Source: Gymnogyps californianus (taxonomy: Eukaryota; Chordata; Aves; Accipitriformes; Cathartidae). From it: a stretch of DNA of 64,000 nucleotides. The DNA is taken from the NCBI RefSeq assembly GCF_018139145.2, contig NC_059483.1, forward strand, positions 5,606,001 to 5,670,000. The letters are read 5' to 3'. The notes under the pieces were generated by a model, which ran no database searches, was not told the origin of the DNA, and saw only the letters and a program-made list of their open reading frames with translations. Shown one piece after another: positions 41,966-54,702 of this stretch; position 1 is the first letter of the stretch, and each line of letters opens with the position of its first letter. Both the position numbers and the translations under genes were made by a program.

Positions 41966-43381
41966 TTTCAATACCTTACGTTTGGTGAGATACATGCCTG
42001 TGTGAGCTGCTGCTATACACTCAGAAAATGGCAGGTTTCCTTAGGATAGCTCCAGTGCTACAATATGGTGAAACAATGAACAGTCATCCAAATGATGACC
42101 TGGAAGCACAGTAGCACAGTGATGAGAAACCTCTTTAAAAACAGACAGACACTGGCTTTTATTATTTTTTTTTTCCCCTGAATATTTAAGTGATGCGTCT
42201 CTACTGCTAATTTTTTCCCATGGCCGTCTCTGAAAGAGCACTGTAATAGTCTTCAGTGAGAGAAACTTGACTTGTTTGATCATGTCACAAACATAAGCTT
42301 TATCCAAAAGCATGATCTCAGCGTGAGCCCGTGTCACGCTGACGCGTGCGGCTCCCCTTCCAGCCTTCGGTTTGGCCCACTGGAGTTTGCAAAGTTTTCA
42401 CTTGCATTATTTATTGAATGCTATGTCCTAATCCTGGTGTCCATTTTGGCACAATTAAAAAAATGTATTTTTTTATTATTATTATTTCTTGAAGTTTATT
42501 TTATGTTTTCATTTTACTTTTGAATGGCTCATTAGCATTGATCTAAGAAATGACAGTAATAATAGTGTTACTTGTATAGAAAGTTACACAGTTTTTCAGT
42601 AGACACATCCATCAATTAAGTGAGCAGTTCGAGAAACCAAAATTAATGAGAAAGATAGGTGTGTTAATGAAATAATCATAGTATAATCAATTTGACTGTT
42701 AAAATTTGAAAAGCATTTCAGGAAGACAATATGAATTCATAATTTATGTCTAAAAGTGATTAATAAAAACTGTATTTAATAACAAAGCTATTTGTCATCA
42801 TTTAAAACTTAAGCACAAAATTAGTCATATTGTGGTTCGTGTTGTCATAATAATAAAGCTGAGTATTTTTTTTTTTTCCTAAGACCTTCCTTTCTTTTAA
42901 AAACAAGTTAGAAAATACTCACTTTCCTCAAAAAAAGAAAAAAAAATGGGGGGGGAGGGGTGGGGGAGAAATTAAATTTCTCCAGCTGGCTGCAGAGTAG
43001 CCCTTGGCCACCTTTACCGTCAGCCTTGCTGTAAGCTTGAGGGGATTTCTGTCTGAGTAGGGACTCTGGATATGGGCCCTCTGGTCTAAAAATTACAAAA
43101 AATAGTAATAATTACCATGGTGTTTGGGGTGGGTGTTGCGTTGTGCGGATCCCCCTGCCCCACACCCCGGATTTTGCATTTCATAGGTATTGCAGCTGTC
43201 ACACCAGAAAATTCAGCAGAGTCGTGCAAGTGTTCAGTATTAGCCTTTAGTTATTAAAAAAAAAAAATACATGTGCAAAAACACACACACACATATGCAA
43301 AACTAACACTAGGCTTTGTTTACTGACTCTTTGATTTAATTACTGTTTGAAGACGGCCGAATTAGCTGTTAATTGATTTAA

Positions 43382-43609
<228 letters not shown>

Positions 43610-44359
43610 TAGGTGCCGGTGGGGTTTCCACCCGTGAGCATCTCCGAACGGCGTGCGGAAATGATGGCGAAATTGTTGGGAGCGGTGGCCAACCTCCTTG
43701 GCCTCGGTTTTGTCCTTCATGTCTTCCTCTGTCTGATTTTGGCGTCATTGAATAGAGTCTCCACTGGGCAGAATATGCTCCTTTTGTTCAGATTTTTATG
43801 GCTTGTTAATTGGATCAATGTGGGCACAATTAGCTAATTAGAAGTGCATTGGATAAGCGTATTGGGGGAAGTGTGAAGAATGTAAGCTGGTTTTTTGAGT
43901 TTTGCATCATGGGTGGTGTTACTCTTGATGTGCTTTGGGTTTGCAGGCTGGAGGTGAGGAAAAAAATCTGTTGGTCAGTACAGGCTGTTTTACCACCCGT
44001 TTTTCTGCCAAATTTCGGTGTCCCATCTCATCTAACACGTTTGCCTTTTTTTACTCGGTATTTACCTGCTTTCACAAGACAGGATAGGCTTGAGTTCACC
44101 AGGTTTCCAAAGTGGATTGTTTTTTAAGTGCTGATAAAATTAGCTAACTGGTGTTGTTTGGCTTTTAAAAGTGTGAGTTAATTTATACTTGCTAGGCTTG
44201 CATTGTTAAAAGAAATGGCTTAAATCAGGGGTTGTCTGTTGATGTGCTTCTTGGCGCGGGCTCTGCTTTATTCCAAAGGATGCTTTATTGCAGGTTTGTT
44301 TCTTTACACCCCCAGATTTCACTGAGGCGTGTCTAACAACATAACTTTTGCTTACGGTG

Positions 44360-44500
44360 AGACAGACGGTCCCAGAGGAGCTCGGGCCGTGGGTGCCAGT
44401 GCCTGCTGCAGCCTCAGCGTCGCTGCTGGCGGCGGCGGCGGAGGAGAAGGGTCTCCGGGAGCGCGCGAGCAGCGTGGGCGCAGCGGGGAGGGCAGTGCTT
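44360..44500. other. Small CpG-rich patch in intron 11
   Basis: GCTGGCGGCGGCGGCGGAGG and GGGAGCGCGCGAGCAGCGTG stand out from the AT-rich intron. Too short for a confident CpG island. It could be a minor intragenic regulatory element or local GC drift. Confidence 0.4.
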
Positions 44501-47178
44501 CTTTGCATTCAGGAGAGTCCCTTTGCCCATCTAGAAATGTTATAGCAGACACTAGTGAAAGCTGGATTTTATGGAAACTGATGGCTTTGTCTTTCCGTCC
44601 TCCTTTCATTCATTAGAAAGAGGATAATGGAATTTTTAAGCCATAGAGTTTATATTTCTGGTGGTCTGAAAGTAGATTGATAGGGAAGCTATATAAATAC
44701 CTTTTATATCTTTCTAATATTAAGAAAATAGTGCTGTTGGGAATAGATAGATTTTAAAGGAGAGCACACCGCTCTTGAAAGAACTGCTCTGTGTGTGTAA
44801 GGCATCATTTTATATCCATTGCAGGGACATGTGGGGGAACATCAGCGTATACATTTATAATGCATGTAAGTGTCAAGGACATGGTTTTCATGAAGACTTA
44901 CATGGGATACTAAAAACAATTTGATGTTTATTAAACAATTAAGTTCCCTTTTTGCTGCATATAGAGCTGAACAAGATGGGTTTATGACTTTTCAATAAAT
45001 TTTTTATCTATGTTTTTCTTACCGAGTATATAAAATAAAAACCCATGCAGTGAAATGGATCTTCTTTGAGTGAATAGAGGCATGTGCTGTCTGCTGATGG
45101 CAATCTAATTGAGGAAACAGTATGCCATTGCTGTTTAGTTTGAAATGCAGTGAAAATATAGGAATCTCTTCTGAAGTAAGAATTTTCTCTGTGTATACTG
45201 TCAAGCAGAACTGGAAATCCATGTGTCTGAGTCCTGTAATTGGGGCCTGGAGGCAATTGGGATCTACAAACAAGGCGATACATATGTTTTTATTAGTAAA
45301 GTTCCAAATACATTAATTAAGAAGGCATAAACATGTCATGGTATTGTTTGAGATTGTCTTAGTTTAGAAGACTTAAAATCCTCAGTGGTTGAATTGATAG
45401 CTGTATTGTTAAAGCTTACCATTATACTTTTCTTACATTTCTGTTGAGTTCTCTACAATATCAAAATACAAAAGTGGGTATATTTAGGAATACAAATAAG
45501 AGAGCTACAGACTTTGCTTTATCTTGCCTCTATTTGGTACATGGAGGGTTTACGCCATCCATTTGCTGCAGTGATTGAATTACATCTTTATCCATAAGTA
45601 GAGCAGGAGACTACACGCAGAAGAATGCCTACTGATGCACTTAAGGGTTTTGTTGCAGTCTCATCAGGCACCGTGGTGCCTGCCTGGATTTCATATGACA
45701 CAAACTCCTCTTGTTGAGATGTGTTGCACTGGTTTCCTTTCTGAAAGGGTATTTATCTACAGGCAGGGTGTTCAGGGTGGTGAATGAGCAGTGAGGAAAG
45801 AGTAGCTGTGCTCTGCCATCAGATGTATATTTGAAAGCTCACAGAAGGTGGAATCTTAGCGTACTTACAAAAGAGAGAGCACAGGCACGAGCAGGGTTTT
45901 GGTAATTTTTTGATTGCAAAGGTTAAGACTAGAAAAAAACATGGGTCTGGTGGGAGCATGAGTTTGCTAGACTTACAGTGAAATCCACGTATGTTCTTGT
46001 ACCCAGCTGGTTCAGCACAACAAGTGAGCTTGCAAATACAAGGGGACTTGCAGAGGTGGTTCCGAGCCCAAGCTCGGGTCAGATGAGGCTGTCAGAAGGG
46101 CTCACGAGGGAGATATCAGTCATTCCACCTCCCATCACACAAGTCCACAGCTTGGGCTGGCCAGGGCAGGTTTTTGTGTTGTGGCTTCCACCCTCTCATT
46201 CCTGCACCTTCTGTGCAACTGACTGTTAGCTTTGGTCTGATACAACCAAGAGCTATTTATTTAGATTTAAACAACAGTAAAAAGCACATAGTAAAAGCTG
46301 TAAGTGTCCTAACAGTTAAGCACAGCCACATCATAACGAGTGCCCAGCAGCAATAAATAATCATATACAGGTAACATTAACTTTTAGGGTGTGCTGTAAA
46401 GCTGTTTTCCCCCCCTTCCTCTTGGGCTTTTGAGGAGGAGTGGGCTGCAGGAGGCAAGTTCGTTATGTGGGAGTTACAATCATCACTGTCATTTCTGGCA
46501 CATGTCACTGGGATAGTTCAGGCTGTGTTTTACGGGGTTCCTGATCCCACGCGTCAGGTTGCGAGGCCGCTCGAGACCTGTGAGACGGGAGGCACTCGGC
46601 TGACCGCAGCGGCAGCAGAGGCACCTGTGTAAAAGTCATCGGGCAAGCAGCAGCTCTGCTATATGTCTTGGGTAAAAACACGTTTTGGTTATAAACAAGG
46701 GGTTTAACATAGCAGGAGAAATAGTCATTGGCCGCTCGGCATGCCCACGTGTTGCCGTGCCATGGGCCCAGCCTCACGGTTGTGTACAGCAAAGCTTTAG
46801 TCCTGCGCAGACTGCGGGGATGCAGCTCTGGTGTCACCGGTGACACTGGCCACGGCGGGGCTGCCGTGGTCGGAGCCGAGTGACAACGAAAGTTCTCCTT
46901 TACGGCAAAAAAGCAGACGGCAGGCGGGTGGCCGGAGTCACCCCGGGATGTTTGAAAAGCAAGAATACATTCAAAAGCAGGAGGCATCCTCCGCTCCTGG
47001 GCAGGGGCCAGGGAGCATCGTGGTGCTGCTCTTGGTTTCTGCGTGCTCTGTGTGTATGGCTTTCACAGGAATGAAACAATTCCAGCTATAAATAACGGGT
47101 TAATGGTTTCATTCATTTGGGCTTTAAATGTATATTACATCTATGCTTTTGTCCCACATTTCGCCCAGTTTCTGTAAG

Positions 47179-47194
47179 TAGCAGCAGCAGCAGC
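47179..47194. repeat. Short (AGC)n run
   Basis: GTAGCAGCAGCAGCAGCTC, about five AGC units in intron 11. Not in a FOXP1 coding frame context (no splice sites around it). Confidence 0.8.
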
Positions 47195-50100
47195 TCTGGG
47201 GTTTGGTGCACAGCAATCTGTTAAGGAGATAAATAATCTGCTTTGGCATGACACTCCTACTCTCCTCTTTAATTTGTCTTACACAAGGAAAATTATAATT
47301 AAATCATTCAGGGTAAACCCTTGAGTGTAGAAAAGGAAAAAACACACTTTGGTAAAGATTGCCAATAGAGACCAACTTCCCTGTTGTGCCGTGCAGAGAC
47401 ATTTATCAATATTCAGCACTATTAAAGAGAGAACATTTCGTGTGATTTGTGAGGCGGATGCCAAAGCTCAAATCAAGGCTTGTTAAGATCCTTTCCCCAT
47501 GCAATCATGGGCATTCAGCATCATTAGAATTCAGCACTGACTGTGTGTTTCATGCTTTGATTTTACTCAGACAATTTAATAATGTTTATTGTGCTGATTA
47601 TATATATAAATTCACTCAATGCAATAAACATACCTCAGTCATCAGTACCCTAAGGGAAATATTTAGTTATAGATACTTGCATTCACGCAGGATAAACGAA
47701 AGTGAGACCATCAACCAGCATGCAAACCTCTCATCATCTTATCAGCATTTGGGTTTCTTCAGTAACAAGCATTTTCTCTACACAAGTAAATAAATAAATA
47801 ACAGGAGCCAGTTAAGTACATCTGCTGTGCTTAGAAATGTCAAGGACAGTACCCGCTTTCCGTCTCATTCCACTGCATCTTATTTGGGGGAAGCTTGATT
47901 ATTTTCTTAAGAAAAACAGCAAAACAAAGCGGGTGGATGCCCGGTCGCTTTAGGTGACTACTAACTTTATAACCTGATGAGCAGTGGGCATCCCGAAACC
48001 CGCATGCTTGGGAATATTCCCGATGTGGGTAGATTTGGAAAAGCAGAACAGTGCAGAATTCATCTGCGCTTTGCAGTGAGCAGAGGTTGCTCCAGCTTGG
48101 GCTTGAACCAGGAGGTCTGGGGGTGCTGTGTGCTGGTCCCATCCCCTGGCACCGTTCTGTATTGACTGCAGCAGCGACAGGATGATGGAGGCTGTACGTA
48201 AATAAGTGAGTTAAATGAAGGTCCAGACCTATAAATTTAGGAAACACATCTGTTTGCAAGAGGTAAGGTGAAGAGTTGGAGGTAAAGACTGTGTGTCCAA
48301 GAGACCTTTCTCTATCTGCCAGCAATCCCATGTTTGTCCCCTGTTGTCTTTATACCCTTTCCAACCATGCTTGAGTCTTGTCCTTCCACATAAGCAAGCA
48401 GCCATCTCGTAGGAAAAATAGATGGGATAAACAAGGGGATTTTTAAATGACTTTTTCTTGCCAGCGTCGCGGAAGGAAGGAGTCTGGAGAAGACTCCGAA
48501 GGGAAGTGAGAGAAACAGCGTGGCAGACCATTGATCTGCTGGTTAGGCTTAATGCATTTTGTTTTACTGTTGTTATCTTCCATGCCAGCTGATCCTCCAT
48601 CAAAATCCCAAGGCCCTTAGATGAGGGCATTAGGATTCAGCACAATTAAGAATTACAGACTTCAGTCCATTATTAATGCTCGGGATGAAACAGTTCAGCC
48701 TGCAGTCCATATGCTCCCAGGGCCTGATGCTCTCTTGGCCTGCCTCTCCGCGTAGTCCCTGGCATTCATTCTGCACTGGTGCCAGCACCAAATCTACTCA
48801 TCCGTGTCGGCTCCTCTCAGTTGATTTTAGCTCGTTATACTTTACCATCAGCAGAGTCTTGTTGGATTAGGTTACCTCAAATCCATTCTCCCTTAAGAAA
48901 TCAGTGGTCCTGGGGCCTTCCCTCCCAGAAGGTATTTAGCTGCTCCATGTGCACAAACCCCATCATGACCCTTATGTTGTTACCCACGGTCTGAGCAGCT
49001 CAGGTGCCTCCATGCAGCTTCCTCGCTGCAGAGCCAGGTTGGAGCCGGAGGCTTGAGCCGAGCCTGGATGCCCAGCTGCCTATCCGATAAACCATCCCGC
49101 TCTCTATATGGCTGCTCTATTTCTTCTCATTGCACCTAGTACGGCTGTGATGGCTGTGAGGCCAGTTGGGCTGTTCGGTGACGGTGATGCTGCGTCAGCT
49201 GGAGCAGGGCGCTGGCCCAGCCATCTCTATTTATTATGTGCAGGTACAACCCAAAGCATCCCGCTACCTGATGCCTTGGCACTCACTCCCCCGCCAAAGA
49301 AATCACCACCAGTTACTATATGCTCTCCCTGTCTGAGTCACTTCTCTGTGTAATCAGCTTTGAAAAAATATCAGCCGTGACTCAGACTTGGAGTTGCTAA
49401 TCTTCAGTTTTAAGCCTTATCAGGCACTTTTTATTGTTAGTGCTTTTCAAATTCGGGTGTGTAGCGTCCTTTGCATTGCCCACACCTCGCGTCTGCTGGG
49501 GCACTCATGTTTTCGAGAAGCCTTCTGCTAAATCAGTTGTACCCTACTGCTTGCTCCTCAGTCTGCCCGGGAGCTCTTTAATCAAATTATGCTTTTCACA
49601 GAATTGTTTCACTAAACCATGGACAATTGTTTCTAGTTTATTTTATTTGTTTTTCCCTACAAAAGAGGCAAAGCTAACCAGTCTGTGATTAGTTGGTGTG
49701 GCCCTTTGCTAAATAAGGGTGCTGTGTTTGACACTTTGCCATCCCTGGGAAGCTGCCCCAGCGTCAGGGAGCTCCTGCACGCCAACGCTTTGCTGCTTTC
49801 TGGTCCCGTGTAATAACCATCAGTTGTACAACTCCAAACACTAAGCTAATGTATCAAAAAGCACTTAAAATAGATTGGGTGAGCCTTGGCAGACGCCTAA
49901 CAGAACTTTTCCAAATTTTAGCATATGTATTGTTTTATTCCTCCATCTGGCCAACAGATCATTGTTTGATATCTGAGTGCTTTGCATATCTCCTCCCTTT
50001 TCTTGCAACTGAGATACTTACACGTGCATTTAATACAGCTTAATGCTATTTTTACATACCAGAGAAATAGCTGATGGCTTTCTGTTAATTGCATGCACTT

Positions 50101-52699
50101 TGCAGTTAAACTTTTACTAAAACATTCCTGTCTAAATACTTAAAGTCAAATGAAAATTTGTCCTCCTCTTTTATTAGAGGTGTTTATGTAGTAGTCTTAA
50201 AAAGGGACCTGTTTTTGTTTTACTGCACCGTGGATTCCTGTTTCTTTTTATTTCCTCCTGTGTGCAAGTTGTCCTTCCTCAGCATTTGCTAGGGAGATCT
50301 GACTATCCTAAAGAGCTGAGCAGGGAGCTAATGAAGAGCTGTGTTATTTTTTTATCATACGTATCGCAGCCTGAGAGTGGGAAAGAAACACCCTTGAAAA
50401 TGCCGTAAAAGTACGGGAGAAGTTAGGTGATTTTTGTGTGACTGTTTTCTCTGCTGTTCAATAAAAATCGAGCAGTTAGTATGACAGCTGTTATATCATG
50501 TTATATCGTACTGCTAAGATATTGAGTAGCATTTAAAGTAAAACTCCACCATTAAGCTGTATAAACTTTATCCGTTTCACTATGGTTTAATGGAAAAAAA
50601 TGAGTTTCTCAATAAAATGACATCATTTTTCCCAGGTTGTAATGTTCACTTTACAAGTGTTTTTCTTTAATTCAATTTATTTTACTTTTCTTTTTCTTGG
50701 CATCCTTTTTTTCTTACAATTTGGAGAGGGGGAAGTCTCTTTTCGTAGAGCAGCTAGGTACTGCTCAAACCTCTTTTCCCTTCTCCCCTCTCCCTTGACT
50801 TCTTGTGCTAATCTGGAGCTCTATTTTTGTCAGTCAGACAGGGTTATATTTTCAAAGTAGTGAGATGCACATTGAAATTTGGTAATCGGGATTTGTGGCT
50901 CTACCTGCTGCACATTGAGGGGTGGGGGAAGGAGCCCAAGGAAAATTTATATTGCATTGCTTGCTGCTGGAGCAACGTTTGTGTAATGGCATGGGGTGTT
51001 TTTCCATATAGCTGGTGTTTTTAAGGTGGGAGGGCTGTAATTTCTTCTGTGTGATCAGGAAAGACGTATGTATATTATAAAGTGTATTCTTCTTATTGAA
51101 ACGATGGTATAAGCCCAGGCAGGGAAACTGCTAATATGTGTTGCAGCTTGTCATTTTGGGCTGCGTGAATAAAGAAGATAACTATTCCTTTGGGAAACGA
51201 TCTTGGGAACTGAGCAACAGATCTGCTAGCCAGCGAATTCTTTTTAACTGTAATTTTCCTTTTTGTGTGTACTCAAAAATAACATCGTGATGGGCCCTTA
51301 AATACCATTTCATACACAGAGCACAATTTCCCCAGCACAGGTGGTGCTAATATAGGACAGTCCCCTAGGCACTTGTCGCCAGGAGTTGTACAGCTTGTTC
51401 GGTGTCTGCATCCATATGGCAATCTGTCCCATTCATAGAAAGACATTGTAGCTGTGCCTGTGGGTGCTGTGGTCAATGTAGTGTAAAAAGTAGATTTTAA
51501 CTCTCGGCAACCTATGTTCTGCTGTTTGTTTTATTGTAGAATCTAATTTATAATGTGGGGGAAGAAAAATCAGCTCTGAGCGAATTCCAGAACAATCTCG
51601 CTGGCTTCGGTTTTTGTTTATTCTTGGAGCGCATGGTTAATCAGCAGGTGCACCAGCCCTGCGCCCAGCGCCGCTCTAATGAACAGTTTACAGGAAGTCT
51701 TGCTCGGAAGAAACATTTTCCTCGTTGTTTATACTGTGAATTAACTCAGAAGTTGCAAAGCTGTAAACGATGTTAGCTGACCATAATGTCGTGCAAGTCT
51801 GTTGCTTACTACCTTTTTTTTTTTTTCCTTTTTCTTGCAATGTTGCATGGTTTTTCTTGGGTGTGCTGTACTTGGGAAGGATGCTGAGCCCCTCAGTACC
51901 ATGCATCGTGATGCTGCCCAGCCGGGAGCTGGAGGCTGCCCCTGAAAGGGGCAAATCGCAGCAAAGGAGCTCTCTGAAAAAAAGGGGGCTGAAGTGTGAG
52001 CGTTGCGCAGCGGTTTGAGTATAAACAAGTGAACATGATTTATGGCTGCTCTGGTATCTATCATTCCAATGCCAAATGTTGTTCTGTTTTAGTGTGACTA
52101 TTTGTTATGCCTTTTAGTAAACACAAACAAATAGACCGCCTAGCACCTGCAGCAGCATATGATATTTACACTACCTGTATGATTCAGCACGCTTCCCTGG
52201 GGAAGTAGGCTTGTGTCCTCTCAATTTTAGTGCTTTTTTAAATAGCATTCTTTGGAGGGAAAGCATGTGGCAGAGAGAATTCAATGCTTTAACTGTATTT
52301 CTCCCTTGGATCATTATTTATCTTAACTATTTTTTTATAAACATTTTCCCAAAGGGCACTTTCCTAGCTGCCACAGGGCTGTGCAGTGGGTGAAGGCTCA
52401 CCCAGCGAGCTGCCAGGCTGTATGCGATGTGACAGTCACCTTCTGCGCGGGTTTTGTTGTGCCTGTGGGACAGGGGTGAAAAATACTGACGTGAATAATC
52501 CGTGCTAATCATATTTGTTGACATATCACCAGTTTATATAAGGGCGAAAGGCTTGCCTCAATTCTAAATGTAACAGAATACAATTTTGTTAAACAAGAAT
52601 AGATCTTGTTTCTCAGTGTTTTCTTTTACTATAGATTTAAGTGTAACAACAGAATATAAATTACAATGAAATAAGGTTGGCAAACAGGATCTTTTTACA

Positions 52700-52718
52700 A
52701 GGTATGTATGTATGTTTG
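52700..52718. repeat. (GTAT)n microsatellite
   Basis: GGTATGTATGTATGTTTG, about three to four units. Confidence 0.75.
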
Positions 52719-52886
52719 TAATTTTACACCTCAGTCTCGGTGAAGTCCAAGGTCTAATCTTGTGTTTTTAAACTTGCGCGTGTTCTTAAAAGCGTTGCTG
52801 AATCAGGGCCAAAGCCTTGCCACTGCCACCTCCCTCTGCCACACGATTTGGATGTGTAAGGGATGGAATTGCTGTGCTGAAAGTCA

Positions 52887-52940
52887 GTTAAAAAAAAAAA
52901 AAAAAACCAAAAACCCACAAAAAAAACCCCAAACCCAAGA
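52887..52940. repeat. A-rich simple sequence with AAACCC units
   Basis: A run of about 17 A followed by CCAAAAACCCACAAAAAAAA and further AAACCC-type words. Low complexity. Confidence 0.85.
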
Positions 52941-53279
52941 AAGTGGTAGGATCACATTTTTCCTAATTAAACCTAAGATACTGAATCTCAATCCGTTTTC
53001 ATCTGAATAAATTAGGAGGCTGTTCAGAGAGGAATAAAATGAGATTTAGCAGGGATAAGTAGAAGGTAGTGCAGCTAGGAAATAAAAATTCCAAACTGCC
53101 GGTTTGACGTGACACGTCAGCTGCTCAGCATCGGTTGTGTGGGAAATGGCTGAGGCATAATCGGGGTTGAGAAATTAAGGTGGGACACTCAGTGCCATGT
53201 CTTAGTTAAAAAGGTAAATGCAGTCACGGGAGGCATAAACATGCATGTTGCATCCGAGTCCTCCTTTCTTCCTGTTCTA

Positions 53280-53565
53280 CTTTATGCAGAACCAGTTAAA
53301 CCACATTGAGAATGTGATGTACAATTGGCCACTCTCTTGCAGAAAGGATAAAGAGGAGCAGGAGCAAACATAGAGGAGAGCAGCTAGGATGATAAAGGAG
53401 TTGGAGGGAATAGGCTATGAAGACAGATTAAAGGGAATTAAAGATCTACACCCTGGAAAAATAGAGGCTCTAGGAGGATGTGATTATGGTATGTAAGTAC
53501 ATGAAGTGATGCTACAAAGAAGAAGAGGGAAAAAATTGTTCTCATTAGTTAGCAGTGCTGGAATT
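53280..53565 (+). mobile_element. CR1-type LINE fragment (old, 3' part)
   Basis: Phrases of the CR1 3' region are recognisable in order: AGGATAAAGAGGAGCAGGAG, AGCTAGGATGATAAAGGAGT, GGAGGGAATAGGCTATGAAG, ACAGATTAAAGGGAATTA, TGGAAAAATAGAGGCTCTAG, GAGGATGTGATTATGGTATG and AAAAAATTGTTCTCATTAG. These correspond to the typical AGGATGATcAaaGGatTaGaa, TATGAAGAaAGATTAAAGG and GGAAAAaAGAaGaCTgAGGGGaGA blocks. The copy is diverged with no reading frame left. The region upstream from about 53020 may be part of the same element. CR1 is the dominant LINE of birds and other sauropsids, which supports the host assignment. Confidence 0.75.
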
Positions 53566-54674
53566 TAAAATCCAGCATTTCAAATCGTATGCATCTGGGT
53601 ATATTTGATGTACTTTTCACTACAGTACCTAGGCACAAGGTTGAAATAAAAAATAAGAGTTTCAAATAGTAGAGGAACTCGTTAATTCAAGTGCAGGAAT
53701 GGAACTTCCACCTGAGATAAGTGATGGATTCAATACTGAGTTTTTTGCAATGGGCATTTCTTTTAAATGGTCTAGAAATATGTTCAGTTCCTCCAAGGAA
53801 AGGATGTAGGGCAGTGCCTGGCCGGGCCCCGTGGCAGTTCTGCTGCGGGGTTGGAAGAGGGGGTGCCACATAGTACTTTGAGAGTGCTAGAGGGTCATAA
53901 TGTTGATTAATAATCCAAACCATCAGTGTGCAGATCAAAACCAGAAGATGATGCATATAATTATCCAGTCTGGTTGTACTCTTTGCAGTGGGGATGGGGG
54001 TAGAAAAGAAGGGGAATGTTAGCCAGATTTTGTCTTAGTCTTGCTGCAAATGCTCCAGCACTCTCCTTGCAACAGGCATTTAGAGAATAGTGCCACGAGA
54101 GGTGTAAGGATGGGGGGCAGTGATCTGGGGTGCATTGCTGGCCTTGTGTTAAAACAGCAATGCTACAGCTCTGCTGTGGGGTTTTTTTTTTCCCTTATAC
54201 TACAGGAGTATACAAGTTAGTGCACACCGATTAGAAGACGGGGTTTCAGCCTGTAGGCTGCAGTTTTAACCTGATTTGTCTTAAATTGGTGTAGTCATTT
54301 AAAATGTAATATACCACTCCTGTTACTTCCAATAGGGCTTGATGTAAAACATGAGCTTCATCTAGTCCTAGGTCTGGATGTGGACTAAAGTAATGAGGAA
54401 GGGGAGAAATGCAGCTTTAAAAAGCATCCAAAAATTTGCAAGCCAGTTCTCGAAAGAGCTGTCACTGGCCACACACATCAAATGCCACCTCTCCCGAAGG
54501 CCCACGACCTTCTGCTAAGCTTTATCCAGCGGTGGAGAGGCATTTACCCTGCTCAGACAATTCTCTGTTGAGACCAAATACCTGCTTTCTGGGCAGTTAC
54601 TGAGGCTTGGACGGAAGCATGAATATCTAGAAGTAGTCCATTTCAGTATATGGCTTAATAATTTTCTTGATTTT

Positions 54675-54702
54675 TTTTTTTTTAATTTTTTTTTTTAATT
54701 CA
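54675..54702. repeat. Interrupted poly(T)
   Basis: Two T runs separated by AA, in intron 11. Confidence 0.8.

Noticed and set aside
47179..47194. CAG run as a possible missed glutamine-coding FOXP1 exon
   Set aside because: No acceptor/donor pair or FOXP1-like residues around it, and the exon 11 to exon 12 junction is already in frame without it.
47840..48331. 163-codon ORF on the - strand
   Set aside because: No motif, no homology recognised, and composition like the surrounding intron.
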